This document shows, in pieces, positions 1 to 13,000 of a stretch of DNA of 64,000 nucleotides. Position numbers and translations under genes: made by a program. Numbering within the stretch: position 1 is the stretch's first letter; each line of letters begins with the position of its first letter. This stretch comes from Acanthochromis polyacanthus (lineage: Eukaryota > Chordata > Actinopteri > Pomacentridae), in NCBI RefSeq assembly GCF_021347895.1, contig NC_067117.1:36090067-36154066 (forward strand), given 5' to 3'. Under the pieces are notes generated by a model. The model had not been told where the DNA came from. It saw nothing but the letters and a program-made list of their open reading frames with translations, and ran no database searches.

Positions 1-1179
1 TCAAAATCACATCATCGACTGTTTCATTTGTTCCAGCTTTGCTCTACCACCACATTCCTTCATCTTATGACTTGAAAAGTTGCATCTAGAAAAGGTTCAT
101 TTACTGAAATAGAAACAAATAAGTACGCAGACAAGCTTGAACAAATGCAATTTTGGAATGAAGCAGACTGTGCAGATTTAAAGATGATTGATTGTCCAAT
201 TGTCTGACTGCAGTGCTACTGGTTTGAAGAGGAAAATATCCACAAACCACATGATGTAAAACAGAATAAATAGTAAAGGTTTACAGTGAACAAACTTGAT
301 TAACATTTTCATAAATGCTATAGAACTATGTGACACACAGCAAATGAATGTAAAAGATGTAACAACTATACGCAAAGCACTGGACAACTGATATGAAATA
401 AAAATGAGTTAAACGTAGCAGAAAAGACCGCTGTTTTCTAGCTCTAGGTTTCACTGTGTGATTCTGCCTTGTGCACATGTAAAGGCTGGAATACTATAAG
501 ACCTAAGAACATTGGGAACTATTTATCTTTAGGCTATTATCACTTATCTTATCGATACAATGAAAGTGGCTTTGGCTAATATTTGTGTATTAACAATGGA
601 TCACGTGACATCATCACAATTTCACTTGAAGTGATGAATCCACAGAGAATAATGATGTGACCACACTTTACCTGGAGTTGCTTTAGCATCTTTCAGCAGA
701 TTGTTTTGGTTTTAGAGACTACTAATGTACCATATTGGTTAACCCTGGCTGCTCTTATGGGTTTCCTTTTGCCTGCAGTCAGCCACTGTTTTTAGTGAAA
801 TAGCCGGAGAATTACCACCTCAGCTCCAAACAGAAGACAGAGATGACAAGGTGCTGAACACAACGGAACATTTTCTTTTTGCGAAAGAGAAACACATTTT
901 CAGCAGTTTGTAAAGAGCAGATTAAGAACTAAAAATGTCTTCTTATTGGACTTACATTCATCAGGTGGCCACAAACATACACTAAAGTTCAGACGTTTGT
1001 GATTACCCAGACAATTTCAGGTTTTCCATAACAAATTAACATTAATTTAATGTTATCTTTACATAGTACATATAGCATAAGCAAAGAATTGTCGATATTT
1101 GGTTGTGGTACTTCATCTAACTCATTTGATTCACTAATTCTCCATTGCTTTGTTGCCTTGAGTGTAATTAGTGTCTTCA
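1..1179. other. No gene recognised
   Basis: AT-rich, non-repetitive-looking sequence. I see no open frame with protein-like composition, no splice-bounded exon and no recognisable repeat here. Confidence 0.5.
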
Positions 1180-1965
1180 GGGTCTTCACACAAGCTACCT
1201 CATTAAATTTGCTGATGACACAGCAGTGGTGAGTCTGATCAACAACAACAAGGAGGACTATTTGATGGAGATCACCCACCTGGAGCACTGGTGCAGAGAC
1301 AACAGCCTCCTCCTGAACATCAGCAAGACCATGAACTTGATTGTGGACTACAGCAAGAAGCAGCAGAGGGCATACCATCCACTCAGGATCAGTGGGACAG
1401 AGGTGGAGAGAGTAGAGAGCTTCAAGTACCTGGGTGTTAACATGACGCAGGACCTGATGTGGTCCTGTCACATCAACACTCAGGTGAAGAAAGCTCGACA
1501 GCGTCTCTACCACCTCAGACGAATGAGGGCCTTTAAGCTCCCTCTCAAGGTGCTCAGGAACTTTTACACCTGCACCACTGAGAGTGTTCTGACTGGGAGT
1601 ATCACCACTGGGATGGACAGCAGCACCCAGAAGGACTTCGTGGCACAGAGGAGGGTGGTCCGCTCGGCTGAGTGCACCATCAGAACCACCCTCCCCAACC
1701 TGCAGGACATTTACAACAAACACTGCAGATTAAGAGCCATGTAGATTGCTAGTGAGCCCACCCACCCCAGCCACAGAATGTTCTCTCTGCTGCCATCAGG
1801 TCGGCATTACTGCTGCCTGAAGGCAAACACAGAGGGGATGAAGAGGAGCTTCTTCCCACAGGCTGTCCACCTGCTGAACCTGAAACAGTAATCTCAATAG
1901 ATAATCAACCTGCTACCTCTGTTCAATATCCATTCACTTTCACCTTGTATATATATCATTTGCAT
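1180..1965 (+). mobile_element. L2-like LINE fragment, 3' part of reverse transcriptase
   Basis: An open frame of about 180 codons begins near 1190 and includes KFADDTAVV at about 1205-1231, the fish LINE version of the RT catalytic box (FADD). It continues through WCRDNSLLLN, KTMNLIVDYS and VESFKYLGVN, the usual order of the post-catalytic RT and thumb region in L2/CR1-type elements, and ends with a TAG at about 1742. Most of the RT, the endonuclease and ORF1 are missing upstream, so this is a 5'-truncated dead copy. The clade (L2 rather than a related one) is assigned from pattern memory. The 3' flank (1745-1965) resembles an element tail running into a (TA)n tract. Confidence 0.8.
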
Positions 1966-2010
1966 TATTTTCACGTTTGATCTTTATTTTGCTAATGTAT
2001 GTATTCATTA

Positions 2011-2012
<2 letters not shown>

Positions 2013-2094
<82 letters not shown>

Positions 2095-2107
2095 TATATA
2101 TATATAT
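2013..2107. repeat. (TA)n microsatellite
   Basis: Nearly pure TA dinucleotides with a short CACACA interruption near 2087-2093. A Tc1 element lies immediately downstream at a TA dinucleotide, as expected from Tc1 target preference. Confidence 0.95.
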
Positions 2108-2122
2108 GGATGTATACATATA

Positions 2123-3261
2123 CAGTGGGTATAGAAAGTATTCAGACCCCTTGAAATTTTTCACTCTCTGTGTCATTGCAGCCATTTGCCAAAATCAAAA
2201 AAGTTCATTTTATTTCTCATTAATGTACACTCAGCACCCCATCTTGACAGAAAAAAACAGAAATGTAGACATTTTTGCAAATTTATTAAAAAAGAAAAAC
2301 TGAAATATCACATGGTCATAAATATTCAGACCCTTTGCAGCGACATTCATATTTAACTCACATGCTGTCCATTTCTTCTGATCCTCCTCGAGATGGTTCT
2401 GCTTCTTTATTGGAGTCCAGCTGTGTTTAATTAAACTGATTGGACTTGATTAGGAAAGGCGCACACCTGTCTATATAAGACCTTACAGCTCACAGTGCAT
2501 GTCAGAGCAAATGAGAATCATGAGGTCCAAGGAACTGCCCAAGGAGCTCAGAGACAGAATTATGGCAAGGCACAGATCTGGCCAAGGTTACAAAAGAATT
2601 TCTGCAGCACTCAAGGTTCCTCAGAGCACAGTGGCCTCCATAATCCTCAAATGGAAGAAGTTTGGGACGACCACAACTCTGCCTAGACCTGGCCGTCCAG
2701 CCAAACTGAGCAATGGTGGGAGAAGAGCCTTGGTGAGAGAGGTAAAGAAGAACCCAAAGATCACTGTGGCTGAGCTCCAGAGATGCAGTCGGGAGATAGG
2801 AGAAAGTTCCACAAAGTCAACTATCACTGCAGCCCTCCACCAGTCGGGGCTTTATGGCAGAGTGGCCCGATGGAAGCCTCTCCTCAGTGCAAGACACACG
2901 AAAGCCCGCATAGAGTTTGCCAAAAAAACACATGAAGGACTCCCAGACTATGAGAAATAAGATTCTCTGGTCTGATGAGACCAAGATTGAACTTTTTGGT
3001 GTTAATTCTAAGTGGTATGTGTGGAGAAAAGCAGGCACTGCTCATCACCTGCCCAATACAATCCCTACAGTGAAACATGGTGGTGGGAGCATCATGTTGT
3101 GGGGGTGTTTTTCAGCTGCAGGGACAGGACGACTGGTCGCAATTGAAGGAAGGATGAATGTGGCCAAGTACAGAGATATCCTGGAGGAAAACCTCTTCCA
3201 GAGTGCTCAGGACCTCAGACTGGGCCGAAGGTTCACCTTTCAACAGTACAATGACCCTAAG
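2123..3261 (+). mobile_element. Tc1-like DNA transposon, copy A (3'-truncated)
   Basis: The left terminal repeat starts CAGTGGGTATAG at 2123 after a TA, and its first roughly 215 bp match the left end of the full-length copy at 33337. Homology to that copy stops abruptly after 3261, within the codons following the second catalytic position. The last ~200 bp of the transposase and the whole right terminal repeat are absent. The downstream sequence (3262-3797) is unrelated. Copy A therefore cannot be mobilised by its own ends. Confidence 0.92.
2499..3261 (+). pseudogene. Tc1 transposase pseudogene, copy A
   Basis: The frame opens MSEQMRIMRSK at 2499 and covers the N-terminal paired-type helix-turn-helix region and the GRP linker (PGRPAKLS). 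A run of seven A at about 2923-2929, against six in copy B, shifts the frame near codon 142. The catalytic domain continues in another frame (from about 2926), with [11 protein letters not shown] and [12 protein letters not shown] readable. The second catalytic position reads QQYN where copy B has QQDN, an Asp to Tyr change. The third acidic residue lies beyond the truncation. A frameshift, a lost catalytic Asp and a missing C-terminus make this certainly inactive. Confidence 0.92.
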
Positions 3262-3794
3262 ATAAAAGTACCACCTAATATGATTGATAAATAATATGAT
3301 TGTGAAATTCAATTAGCCACACTGAAAATGGAAAAGAATTAACGTACGAAAGCATTTTCTTTTGGTTATTTCACCTGATGAAAAGGGACTATTTTTAAAG
3401 TATGTGTAAGCTGGTTCATAATTCATATAGAAAGCTACAGCAGAGTGAACACATCCCAAGATTTGGTTAGACATGAATATGAGAGTGGGGGTGCTGGTGG
3501 GGGCTGGGTGGAGGAGGCACAAGAGACTCCTTAGTGGTTTAAACCCACTGTTTACTGCTTTATTCCAAATGTGCAAGGACTAAATCTATTGTGTTCTAGG
3601 AAAAATGTGGGTTTGCCTGTTTAAAAATAGCAATTTGGGGGATTAAATTTTAAGGGACAGTCTTGGTGTTTTTGTAGTTTCATCACTTATAAATGATTGT
3701 GTGTGTGTTTCTCAGTGAAGGAGCACATTTTATAAATGTTTGTTTAATTTCAGTGATATCTTTTTTTATGGTAATCACCAGCTGTTGTCGGACT

Positions 3795-3797
<3 letters not shown>
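3262..3797. other. Unassigned sequence between Tc1 copy A and a (TA)n tract
   Basis: No coding signal. The stretch separates the L2/Tc1 debris upstream from another (TA)n tract and a LINE-like 3' tail downstream. It may be filler from a rearrangement that removed the right end of Tc1 copy A. Confidence 0.35.
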
Positions 3798-3844
<47 letters not shown>

Positions 3845-3850
3845 TATATT
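3798..3850. repeat. (TA)n microsatellite
   Basis: Pure TA repeat with a terminal ACACA interruption. It resembles the tract at 2013-2107 in sequence and neighbouring CACATATATA motif. Confidence 0.95.
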
Positions 3851-3965
3851 TCTGGTGTGCTTTTGTTCTTTTATTCGTGCACAATGCATTTCACTGCACA
3901 TTATAATATGTATAATTGTGTTCATGATAAATATGATAAATAAAGGTCTTGAATCTTGAATCTTT
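3851..3965 (+). mobile_element. LINE 3' tail (L2-like)
   Basis: The string GCATTTCACTGCACATT, followed by AATAAAGGTCTTGAATC and a short direct repeat of TTGAATC, is the kind of 3' end carried by fish L2-type LINEs. No coding part is attached. It may be the displaced tail of the RT fragment at 1180-1965. Confidence 0.5.
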
Positions 3966-4240
3966 AATCTTCAATAACCTGACATCCAAAACACTGACAC
4001 GCTGGACATTTTCAAATCCCATCACCAAACCCACCTGTTCAAACAAGCATAACTTTCTTTGACTTCCCTTCCTCTATTTTCTTCTGTTTTTCTATCTTTT
4101 TCCATCTTTAAATTTTATTTTGTTAATGTGAATGTGTTTTCATTTGTTTACTTTGTACACTGTCTTTGGGTGTTTTGAAAGGTGCCTATAAATAAAATGT
4201 ATTGTTCTTGTTTTTCTTATTATTATTATTATTATCATTG
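3966..4240 (+). mobile_element. Second LINE-like 3' tail
   Basis: The segment CCACCTGTTCAAACAAGC and, near the end, GTGCCTATAAATAAAATG followed by a (TTA)n run at 4219-4236, resemble the C-terminal codons and 3' end of a fish LINE. It is non-coding as it stands. The family is from pattern memory only. Confidence 0.45.
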
Positions 4241-6594
4241 TCTACAGTTGCAATGAGAAACTGCACATACATGAATGTCATTAGGGATATTGAAACTCAT
4301 TGTTTAGTTTTGTCTAGTTATTAAATGTTAAAAAGGTTTGTCATTTGACACTTTTATGTAGAATCAGGCTACCTGCCACATGAACATCCCTGATGTACAT
4401 TGACTGGTGCAAATAGGAACAGGTATTTGTCCAGTTTGTCAGAACCTCATCAGAGAGAAAGCATAGCAAGGATTAAAACACCACAGCACACTCAATCATC
4501 ACACTCCACATCATCTTTTGACCTCATATCAGCTCGTTTTTGCATATCTGCTTGATCAGGCATGTCTCTGCAGCACCAACAGTTTTACAAGCAGTGTAAT
4601 GCTATGGCATGCTGCCCGACTGTTGGAGTAGATCACCAAGTAATGAATCCTAACTAGGAGAGTAATGTTACAGGTGAATGCATCACTGACGAGAGGAAAT
4701 AATTTAACGAAGCTCCGTGACTAATGATGTGATGATAAATGTATTCATCTGAATTTCAGATGAATACCCCGGCTGAAATGTGGTTCACATGATGACAGAT
4801 AAAAGCAGCTTGTAATTCACATTTTTCCTTGTTTACCTTATTATCAACCCTACCAGTTAGAACTGTCAAAACCACAAAAAAGAGAATATAACTGACTTCA
4901 TATTCATCCTGATATTAAAAAACATTTTCACTCAACAAAGCTAACACTAAGGCCCAAATGCACGAGTTTATTGACACTGCTAAGACAACTTAGGTGGGAC
5001 AATGACACCTGAACAGCAGAGACACCTGCACAGTCATAACTCATATCAAGATTACTTGATATTTGTCTGTTAACTTCTTTCAGCTCATTGCCTTTCAGCC
5101 ATGAAATGTTGTTCTAGAGCCAAGAAAAGGTCAAATGCTATGTCAAGAAACTGCCATGCAAATTTTGTTGATGGAATGGATGTGTTGCAAGCCAAAAGCA
5201 AACAGACATTTTCTCCTCATTGAAATCTTTAATCATTTCTTTTTGCTTGAAGGCATTGAAAAAAAAATTGTAATATACATGCAATTTTAATTACGAGCCA
5301 ATTCAATTGTGTGCAGTATCATAAAGTACACATTTTTGTGTGTACAAATGTATCTACGTTTATGCACATGCACAAATGCACACGTTTATAATTTCATAAC
5401 AAACTGTCCAATGAAAGGAGGCTGTCATTCATTCACAGTTTGATTTGGTGTGTCCACAAACACTCAGTTGCTAAGGATTCTTGACGCAATTTGCGCACAC
5501 CCTTTCCATATCTCACAATCAATCCATTCACACAGTGTGGTTTACCATATCAAACTCACAGCTCTTGCATTGGAAATAAAAGAATAGAAAATATGTCCTG
5601 GAACTGAAAAAAAAAAACTTTAAGAATTGGCAAGTGCTATCAAGGGACAGGCCATTTAGCGGCTTACCCGATGAATTAAAAGTGAGATTAGAAGCAAAAG
5701 ATAAGATATACAGAAGTCTTGAAGTACTTCCATTGTTGTGGGTGACCACTGTTGTGGTAACAACAAGCTTCTCTTTAAAAGCCTTTTCACAAATGCCTGT
5801 TAATTTTATGCTTTTGGCAGGGCCACTTTGTTTAAAGAGGTTTAAATTACGCAACACACTCTTGTAAAGGAAACCATTTTTTTATTACATGGCATCACTT
5901 CACAGTTAAAGCAAACAGAGTTACAAAGACAGTTTTTTAACTTCTTGGTGGGTAACTACTAATTCTAAACAAAGAAAAATACTTACCAGTTTCAAGCAGA
6001 GTTGTGGGTGTCAACAGATTATTTGTCTATGCATGGCCGATAATTTGAAGTACTGGCCGGTGATAGAGACATTGATACATGCTTTTTCTGTGCTTTATTT
6101 GCTCGTGAAATCACCCATGTAATCTAAACAAATGTACTTTGCTGTATCCTATATGTGCTGCTTGGAAATCACCTTAAATGAGGTAAAACCTGTACTCCTT
6201 ATTTTTAAAAATAAATCTGAATTGTAACCTTTGTGACATGTCGGCTTTTATGACATTATCAGACTGACAATAGTGTGGGTGCTTCAGTTTTGTAGAATAT
6301 GTGTGGAAAGTGGAATAATATGTTAAGCTCATGTTTTGCACCATTAGAAATTATAAAAATGCTGCAAATAATAAAAAATTAGCATCTAAAGTTATTAAAT
6401 GAAACCTGTTCAACAAGGCTGCAATATGGTTTAAAGAACAAGTGAGTTTCAAAAATGTTCAGTTAAGTTTGTTTTATTTTATTTATATAGTCCCAATTCA
6501 CAACATGTCATCTCATAACACTTAAGATGTTAAACATGTTAAGATGTTAAAAATGCTGTCAATTAATGCCATGATAAAGAAATTTTGATTATTT
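4241..6594. other. Gene-free stretch
   Basis: AT-rich intergenic sequence. Short open frames (for example at 5528-5867 on both strands) have no protein-like composition or splice context. Confidence 0.4.
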
Positions 6595-6860
6595 TAGGTT
6601 CAGGTTCAGGCTACCTTATTTATACCCATAGGTAGATTTGTTTTGCAGTCCATGAGATAACACCGCCCATACATAAAACAATAAAAACAAAATTTAAAAA
6701 TTGAGACAAACATTTGACAATAAACATTAAATATGAGATATTAAAGTATTAAAGTTATTAAAGTGCTCCAGGTTGTATCATTGCAGCAATCATAGGCATA
6801 AAAAAACATAAAAAGCATAAAAAAATTTTTGGGGTTGTTGTACTAAATGATTTTTATGTA
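6595..6860 (-). repeat. Possible LINE 3' tail, reverse orientation
   Basis: A GGTTCAGGTTCAGGCT direct repeat is followed by TTATTTATACCCATAGGTAG. This is a motif combination I recognise from 3' ends of fish LINEs read on the - strand. Degenerate, no ORF. Confidence 0.35.
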
Positions 6861-7550
6861 TCGAATTTCAAAGTTCTCTGTGCCAATAACCAGTTAATCG
6901 ATTTTTGTGTAGAATTTATACACAATGTTGTTGATTCAACTCGTTGATTCAACTTTGCCAAATCCCTCCTTTTACTTTTACTTTATTAATACATTATACT
7001 AAACATGTATTAATTTATTTATCAGAAGCTAGTTGTTTACAACTGAATCAGTTGCTTTGTAATGCTGATACTTTGTCAGGTTACCACCACTAGCCACAGT
7101 TAGCAGCTTGGTTAGCAACCACAAGCATAACACAGCTAACCCTAAATGATCATTATTAACGTTAGGGTGACTGAATCTAAAAATGAGTGTAAATCATGCT
7201 GTGTATGTAAAAGCAGCCACAGTGATGAGCTAACTGAAACAGCTAGCTGCTCGTAATAAGGTAGCAGCAAATGCCACAGACAGAAGCAATGTAGTGAAGT
7301 GTTTTGTTTTACTTTCTGAATATATCAACCACATGGCTAAACAGTAGATATGCAGGTTAAGCATTACAGAGTTTTAGATGTTCATATGTGCATTTTATGG
7401 AAATTTGTTGCTTATTGTTTCATTTTATTCTATAAGGAATTAAAGTGTTGCTTAAATTTTTATTTAACCTAATATTTCAGTCTGCAGGAGGAATAACTTT
7501 AACTCTTATGAGTACAATTTTGAGATACTTGTACAGTTCAGTACTTGTTA

Positions 7551-7715
7551 TTTTCAATTCAATTCAATTCAATTTTATTTATATAGCGTCAATTACAGTC
7601 AAATCGTCTCAAGACGCTTTACAGAACCCATATGCCTGACCCCCAGAGCAAGCCCAAAGGCGACAGTGGCAAGGAAAAACACCCTTTTAACAGGGAAGAA
7701 ACCTTATCACTTAAC
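7551..7715. repeat. Abundant fish dispersed repeat (TTTATTTATATAGCG family)
   Basis: Contains TTTATTTATATAGCGTC, then GACGCTTTACAGAACC, GGCGACAGTGGCAAGG and CCTTTTAACAGGGAAG. These blocks appear in this order in a very common teleost interspersed repeat. A shorter relative of its head sits at about 6470-6520. Family name not assigned. Confidence 0.6.
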
Positions 7716-7897
7716 CTTACTACATTTAAAAGCGGATGCTGTATTGTTTACTGTGCTATCTACTTTGCAGATTGCAGATAGGATAGCTACAGACAAATTA
7801 TAAACTGAAAATGACTGCAGATACACAATAAAAAAGTACTTAAAATAATCTCTACCAACAGGTGTTTTAACCTTTTCTGTCTGATCAGTCTACAAGT

Positions 7898-7922
7898 AAT
7901 AAATAAATAAATAAATAAATAA
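7898..7922. repeat. (AAAT)n microsatellite
   Basis: Six tandem AAAT units. Confidence 0.9.
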
Positions 7923-8700
7923 GTATGGCTACATTTGGTTGGAAATTACATCAAGTCAACAAACTTTATTTAGAAAAAAGCATGATTAAAAAGAAAGTGC
8001 CTTAAAAGTAATTTGGGTGTAAAATGTCACACCCACACAGTTCTGAGAAGACGTTTAATCAGGCTAAATAAATGAAAATATCAGCACAACCATTATGTGC
8101 TGGATCTTAACACAGCCTCTTATATTAATGCTTCAACAATGGGTCTAGCTTATAATAATACAGGGTTGTACAGTGGTTTGGTGGATTTTCAATATTTGTT
8201 CCAGTCCCTCACATGTCACCTAACTCAGTGGAGATGAAATTGTTGGGTTGCTATATGCATCTCTCTACAATAGTACTGTAATTTCCCATTCTTGTGTGGT
8301 GGAGAAAGGAGATTGTGAGTATGATCATGTACATTTCATCTCACTCTGTGTATTTACATTTGAAATTTACCAGTTGCTCTTCCATTTGTTATTTGCTGCT
8401 AGAAAAAAGTTCATTTTATGACTTTTACTAGTCATTCTCATGAGTTCCAAAAAGGCCTGGGTGACTGATCAGTAATTAGTTAGCATCTGTGTTAATAATT
8501 CATCAATTATTCAAGTTCATCTGTTAAGTATACACTGAAAACAACTGCCTGTTTCAGCTTCCAAATATAACATTTGATGCTTTCTTTGTTCTGTTATTGC
8601 TAATTTATTTATTATTGCACATTTAGACTCAGCATTGTAAGTTGGATAAAACACACAATTAGAATACATCAGGATCTGGCAAACTGTGAAACTAAGTAGG
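7923..8700. other. Gene-free stretch
   Basis: No coding or repeat signal that I can name. Confidence 0.4.
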
Positions 8701-8800
8701 TAGGCTGCACACTGGCTCAGTGGTCAGTGCTGGCATTTCACAGCAAGAAGATCCCTGTTCGTGTCCTAGCCTGGGCCTGGGATCTTTCTACATGGAGTTT
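8701..8800 (+). repeat. tRNA-headed SINE-like repeat, copy a (head only)
   Basis: Contains CTGGCTCAGTGGTCAGTGCTGGC (A-box-like; only its core is quoted in order), CAGCAAGAAGATCCC and GTTCGTGTCC (degenerate B-box), then TCTTTCTACATGGAGTTT. The same blocks occur at 18110, 22050, 32800, 41885 and 50372. The copy stops shortly after CATGGAGTTT. Confidence 0.6.
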
Positions 8801-9600
<800 letters not shown>

Positions 9601-9631
9601 GTTGTGCATGCGTAAGTAAATACAACTGCCC

Positions 9632-10032
9632 TATAAATACAAATTGTAGTCAATGGTGCTGGAATTCCTTTGCACTCACTCAGCCAGTCACTTGCCTCCT
9701 TCTCACTCTGTCCACACCCCCAGCAGGTACTTTCGCTTGAGGTTTAGTTTGCAGTTGTGCTTTAGGCTGTGACTTTCAGGTTAACCGTAATTTTGCCAAC
9801 AAAAAAAAAAAGGAAAAAAAAGCAAAGGAGAAAGCCTGGGAAGGTCTGAGGCCTCAGGCTGTTCGCTCAGCAACAGTCATCAGGAGTTTGTAAACTGAAG
9901 GCTGTCCACTGCCTGTTGCACCTCTTTAATCAGGTGGCACCCAGTTGTCCCATCTGAGGCGAGTATTAATTGGAAACTGTGCTTCATCTTCTACCAACCT
10001 TTTCCTACGGCCATCAGAGCATCTCTGCCGTG
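9632..10032 (+). promoter_or_regulatory. Possible SPDEF promoter and untranslated first exon
   Basis: A TATA-box-like TATAAATA lies at 9632-9639. About 390 bp downstream a strong donor-like sequence CCGTG|GTAAGAAG ends a possible exon at 10032. The interval is richer in C and G than its surroundings and has no long ORF, as expected of a 5' UTR. SPDEF coding exon 1 begins with a splice acceptor (AG at 15517-15518), so at least one upstream non-coding exon must exist. This placement is inference only. Confidence 0.25.
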
Positions 10033-13000
10033 GTAAGAAGCCATTGCTTACACAAGATCTTGAATGTTTGGTATGTGTCTATTTGTTTTTTCACAGTATT
10101 AATGTTGTTATTTAAAGCTGTAACATTTGTTGTATTCATGCTGTGATTTTCTGGGATTCAACCGTATTTCCTCTTGAATATTTAAATAGCATACATGTAC
10201 AGTGTGCAGCTTCCTGTTACTGCTGTTGATACATGATGGTTATCATCATTTCATCTTGCAGAGTCAATACTGGGGGTCTTCTGAGCAGCAAAGAGATAAC
10301 AATGGTAGCAGAATTTTTGTCATTATTATTAACTTAAATACAGGCTTAAAGCTTTTGCAGTAGGTTAAAATAATACAAATAATCAGATATTTGGTCAACA
10401 AGAAATTGTACTATCTGAAAAAAAAATTGTCTCCACAAAACGGGGAAAAAAAACAATATATGGGAATTGATGCGGCCAGACATCAAGAACATGAAATCAA
10501 CAATTCAGACATGTACAACAAGACAGTATTAATTGTTTAATGACAGCTATGAAGACACATGAACCAAATGTTACCACACAATCACATATGAAATGATCTA
10601 TAGAACGGTTAGGAATTCACTGATTCATTTCTAGTTGCTTTTTTTGTGTTTTCTCTGTGTCTTATCCACACTTAGCAGTGTTGCTTTTCTCTGTATACTT
10701 GCAATTGCATGTCAGATTTTAGTCAGACAGGTGAAATACAACATGTGATTGGATTAAAGGTGTATGAGAGGTTGTTGGCAGTTAGATGCCAAAAACCACA
10801 GCAATAAATTAACACAATCAAAGCAGGTTTGTCACTGCTGTTCAAGATAAGACAGGGGACTTCATTTTGATTTTTAATTAAAGGTGGAATTTAAATACAA
10901 CGGCTGTTTCCCAAGACTGCAAGAGTAATTATAAACAGAAATAACAGAACTGGACCTTCAGCTCTGATCTTTCTGCGGCTGCAGGTGCATTATTATCCTC
11001 TCATTCACATCCAGCTAATCTACACCATTACTCTACATCATGACTCTGTTGCATTAGCTGCACCTGACTCCATAAGCAACTTGCATTAGCTGCTTGTTTT
11101 TACAGGGCGATCATTTGTCCTCTCTCTTAAAATGTAAAACAATGTTAATCAGATTATTTTCAACACGTCAAAGCACAACTTTAGGATTCACTTTATAATA
11201 TGGGCTAAAAATACCACTTCTCTCAAAAAAATGAACTACTTACCCTTAAAAAACAAACAAAAAAACATAGATTGCATGTAGAAGGAGAACATAGCCTCTG
11301 GATCTGAAAAGTAAGGGCACTGCAGATGTGCTTCAAACCTGCTTTATTTCTACTGGTCAGCAGGGGTCGACTCCTCTGATTGTAAAAACAAGTCTCGATT
11401 GTTTGGAAGTCTATGACAAAATGACTCTGTTACATCAGTAAACATTTTCCTAATGAATTTATGGTCTCAACTGATAGTTTCTCAGTCTCAATCAAGATGG
11501 CAATTTCCAAATTTCAAACTCAAGGTTTCAAAATCATTGTAAACCAACGACTGAGTGACGTCATGGTTGCTATGTTTTTATGAGGATTCATGGGAAAAAA
11601 ACTATTACCATCACACAAGCCAAGTTGCAATCTAAGTCCATATCTGTCCAGCCCTGATCTTTGATCAGTTAAACATTATCACTTCCTTATTGTATCATTT
11701 ACAAATTTTGACATAATTAGCGTATGAATTCTTGAGATATGGTCAAAAATGTGATTTATGATGTCATGGCTTTTGATCACCTAATTCTAATGAATTCATC
11801 TTTGTGTCCAAGTGAACGTTTGTACCAAATTCAATTAAATTCTCTCAAGTTGGTCCCCATAAATGGTGTTTAAGGCAGTGGAATCAATAGAAAGACGAGA
11901 AAACCTAATAATTCTGGCTTTAGGGTTACCACAATCAGGATTTGACCAGAATTCAGGTTGTCTGACCAGAAATCAGAAATTGTTTTTAGTTGTGCCAAAC
12001 GTCCACGCTGAACAATATAATTTAAATATGATGATAATTTAAAAATGCCTCCTACGTATTATTCATAGAGTTGCACTCTTTTGTGCTTTTATTTGTACTG
12101 TGAAAAGTCACCACATTGTTTATGTAGAGAGTGAAAAAGAAAGTTTGGCTCCTTTGTCATGTAGTTTCATCACTAAAATGATGTGGTCAAATACAGGGTT
12201 GGCTGAAACTTTTCAAAGATACGATCATCACTTTTTAAGAAACATACTTCCAGCTTAACTCTGTTGTCAAATTTCCATCCAGATTTGGCTCATATTTCAC
12301 CAGCAAATATGCAAATTATCAGATCAGCAGTGGAATTCACCTATTTCACTTATCTATAATATCACACTGCTGCTGATTATATTGAGGTTTTAATGGCACT
12401 TTCTCACACAGCTGCTGTGTTAGTTACACATTATTTTGTGTAACTAACAAAAAGTTCTCATAAATACCAGTTCTTTCTGATGTCCTGCCGATTAAAACCA
12501 GAACTACATGCCTCAGGCCAAATAGCGACGGGCCTCATATTTTAAAATAAAAGCAAATGACAGGTTCATCTCTTTGTCTGCCTTTGATATGCCTACAATC
12601 TCCAGGTCCAATCTTAGTTGTATTAAGTTTACCATCAGCATCTTTAACTGTAACTCCAGACCTTTGTCATATTTCATTTTCATTTCTACCAATGCAGTGT
12701 TGTAGTTTCCTAGGATATTGGCCTAATGCCAGCACACCTGACTAACCGCAGAAATATATTGCCGAGAACACCAACATCCCCCACTGGCAGTTAATACAAG
12801 CTGCCCAGGGGTGGTAAAAAAAAAAAAAAAGGAAGAATATTACACATTGTAAGTTAGACAGATAGAAAACGGGGATTTGTGAAGGTCTGTAAGCTACAAA
12901 TATTGTAAGACACTGCAGTCACAAGAGCATAAAATGAACCTTTATTTGCAATTCATTAAACAAGCAAATAGGTATAAGCAGACTGCTGTCACACCTGATT

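Noticed and set aside
1977..2303. Frames rich in Ile-Tyr here and at 3683-3959
   Set aside because: Translations of (TA)n tracts joined to transposon ends.
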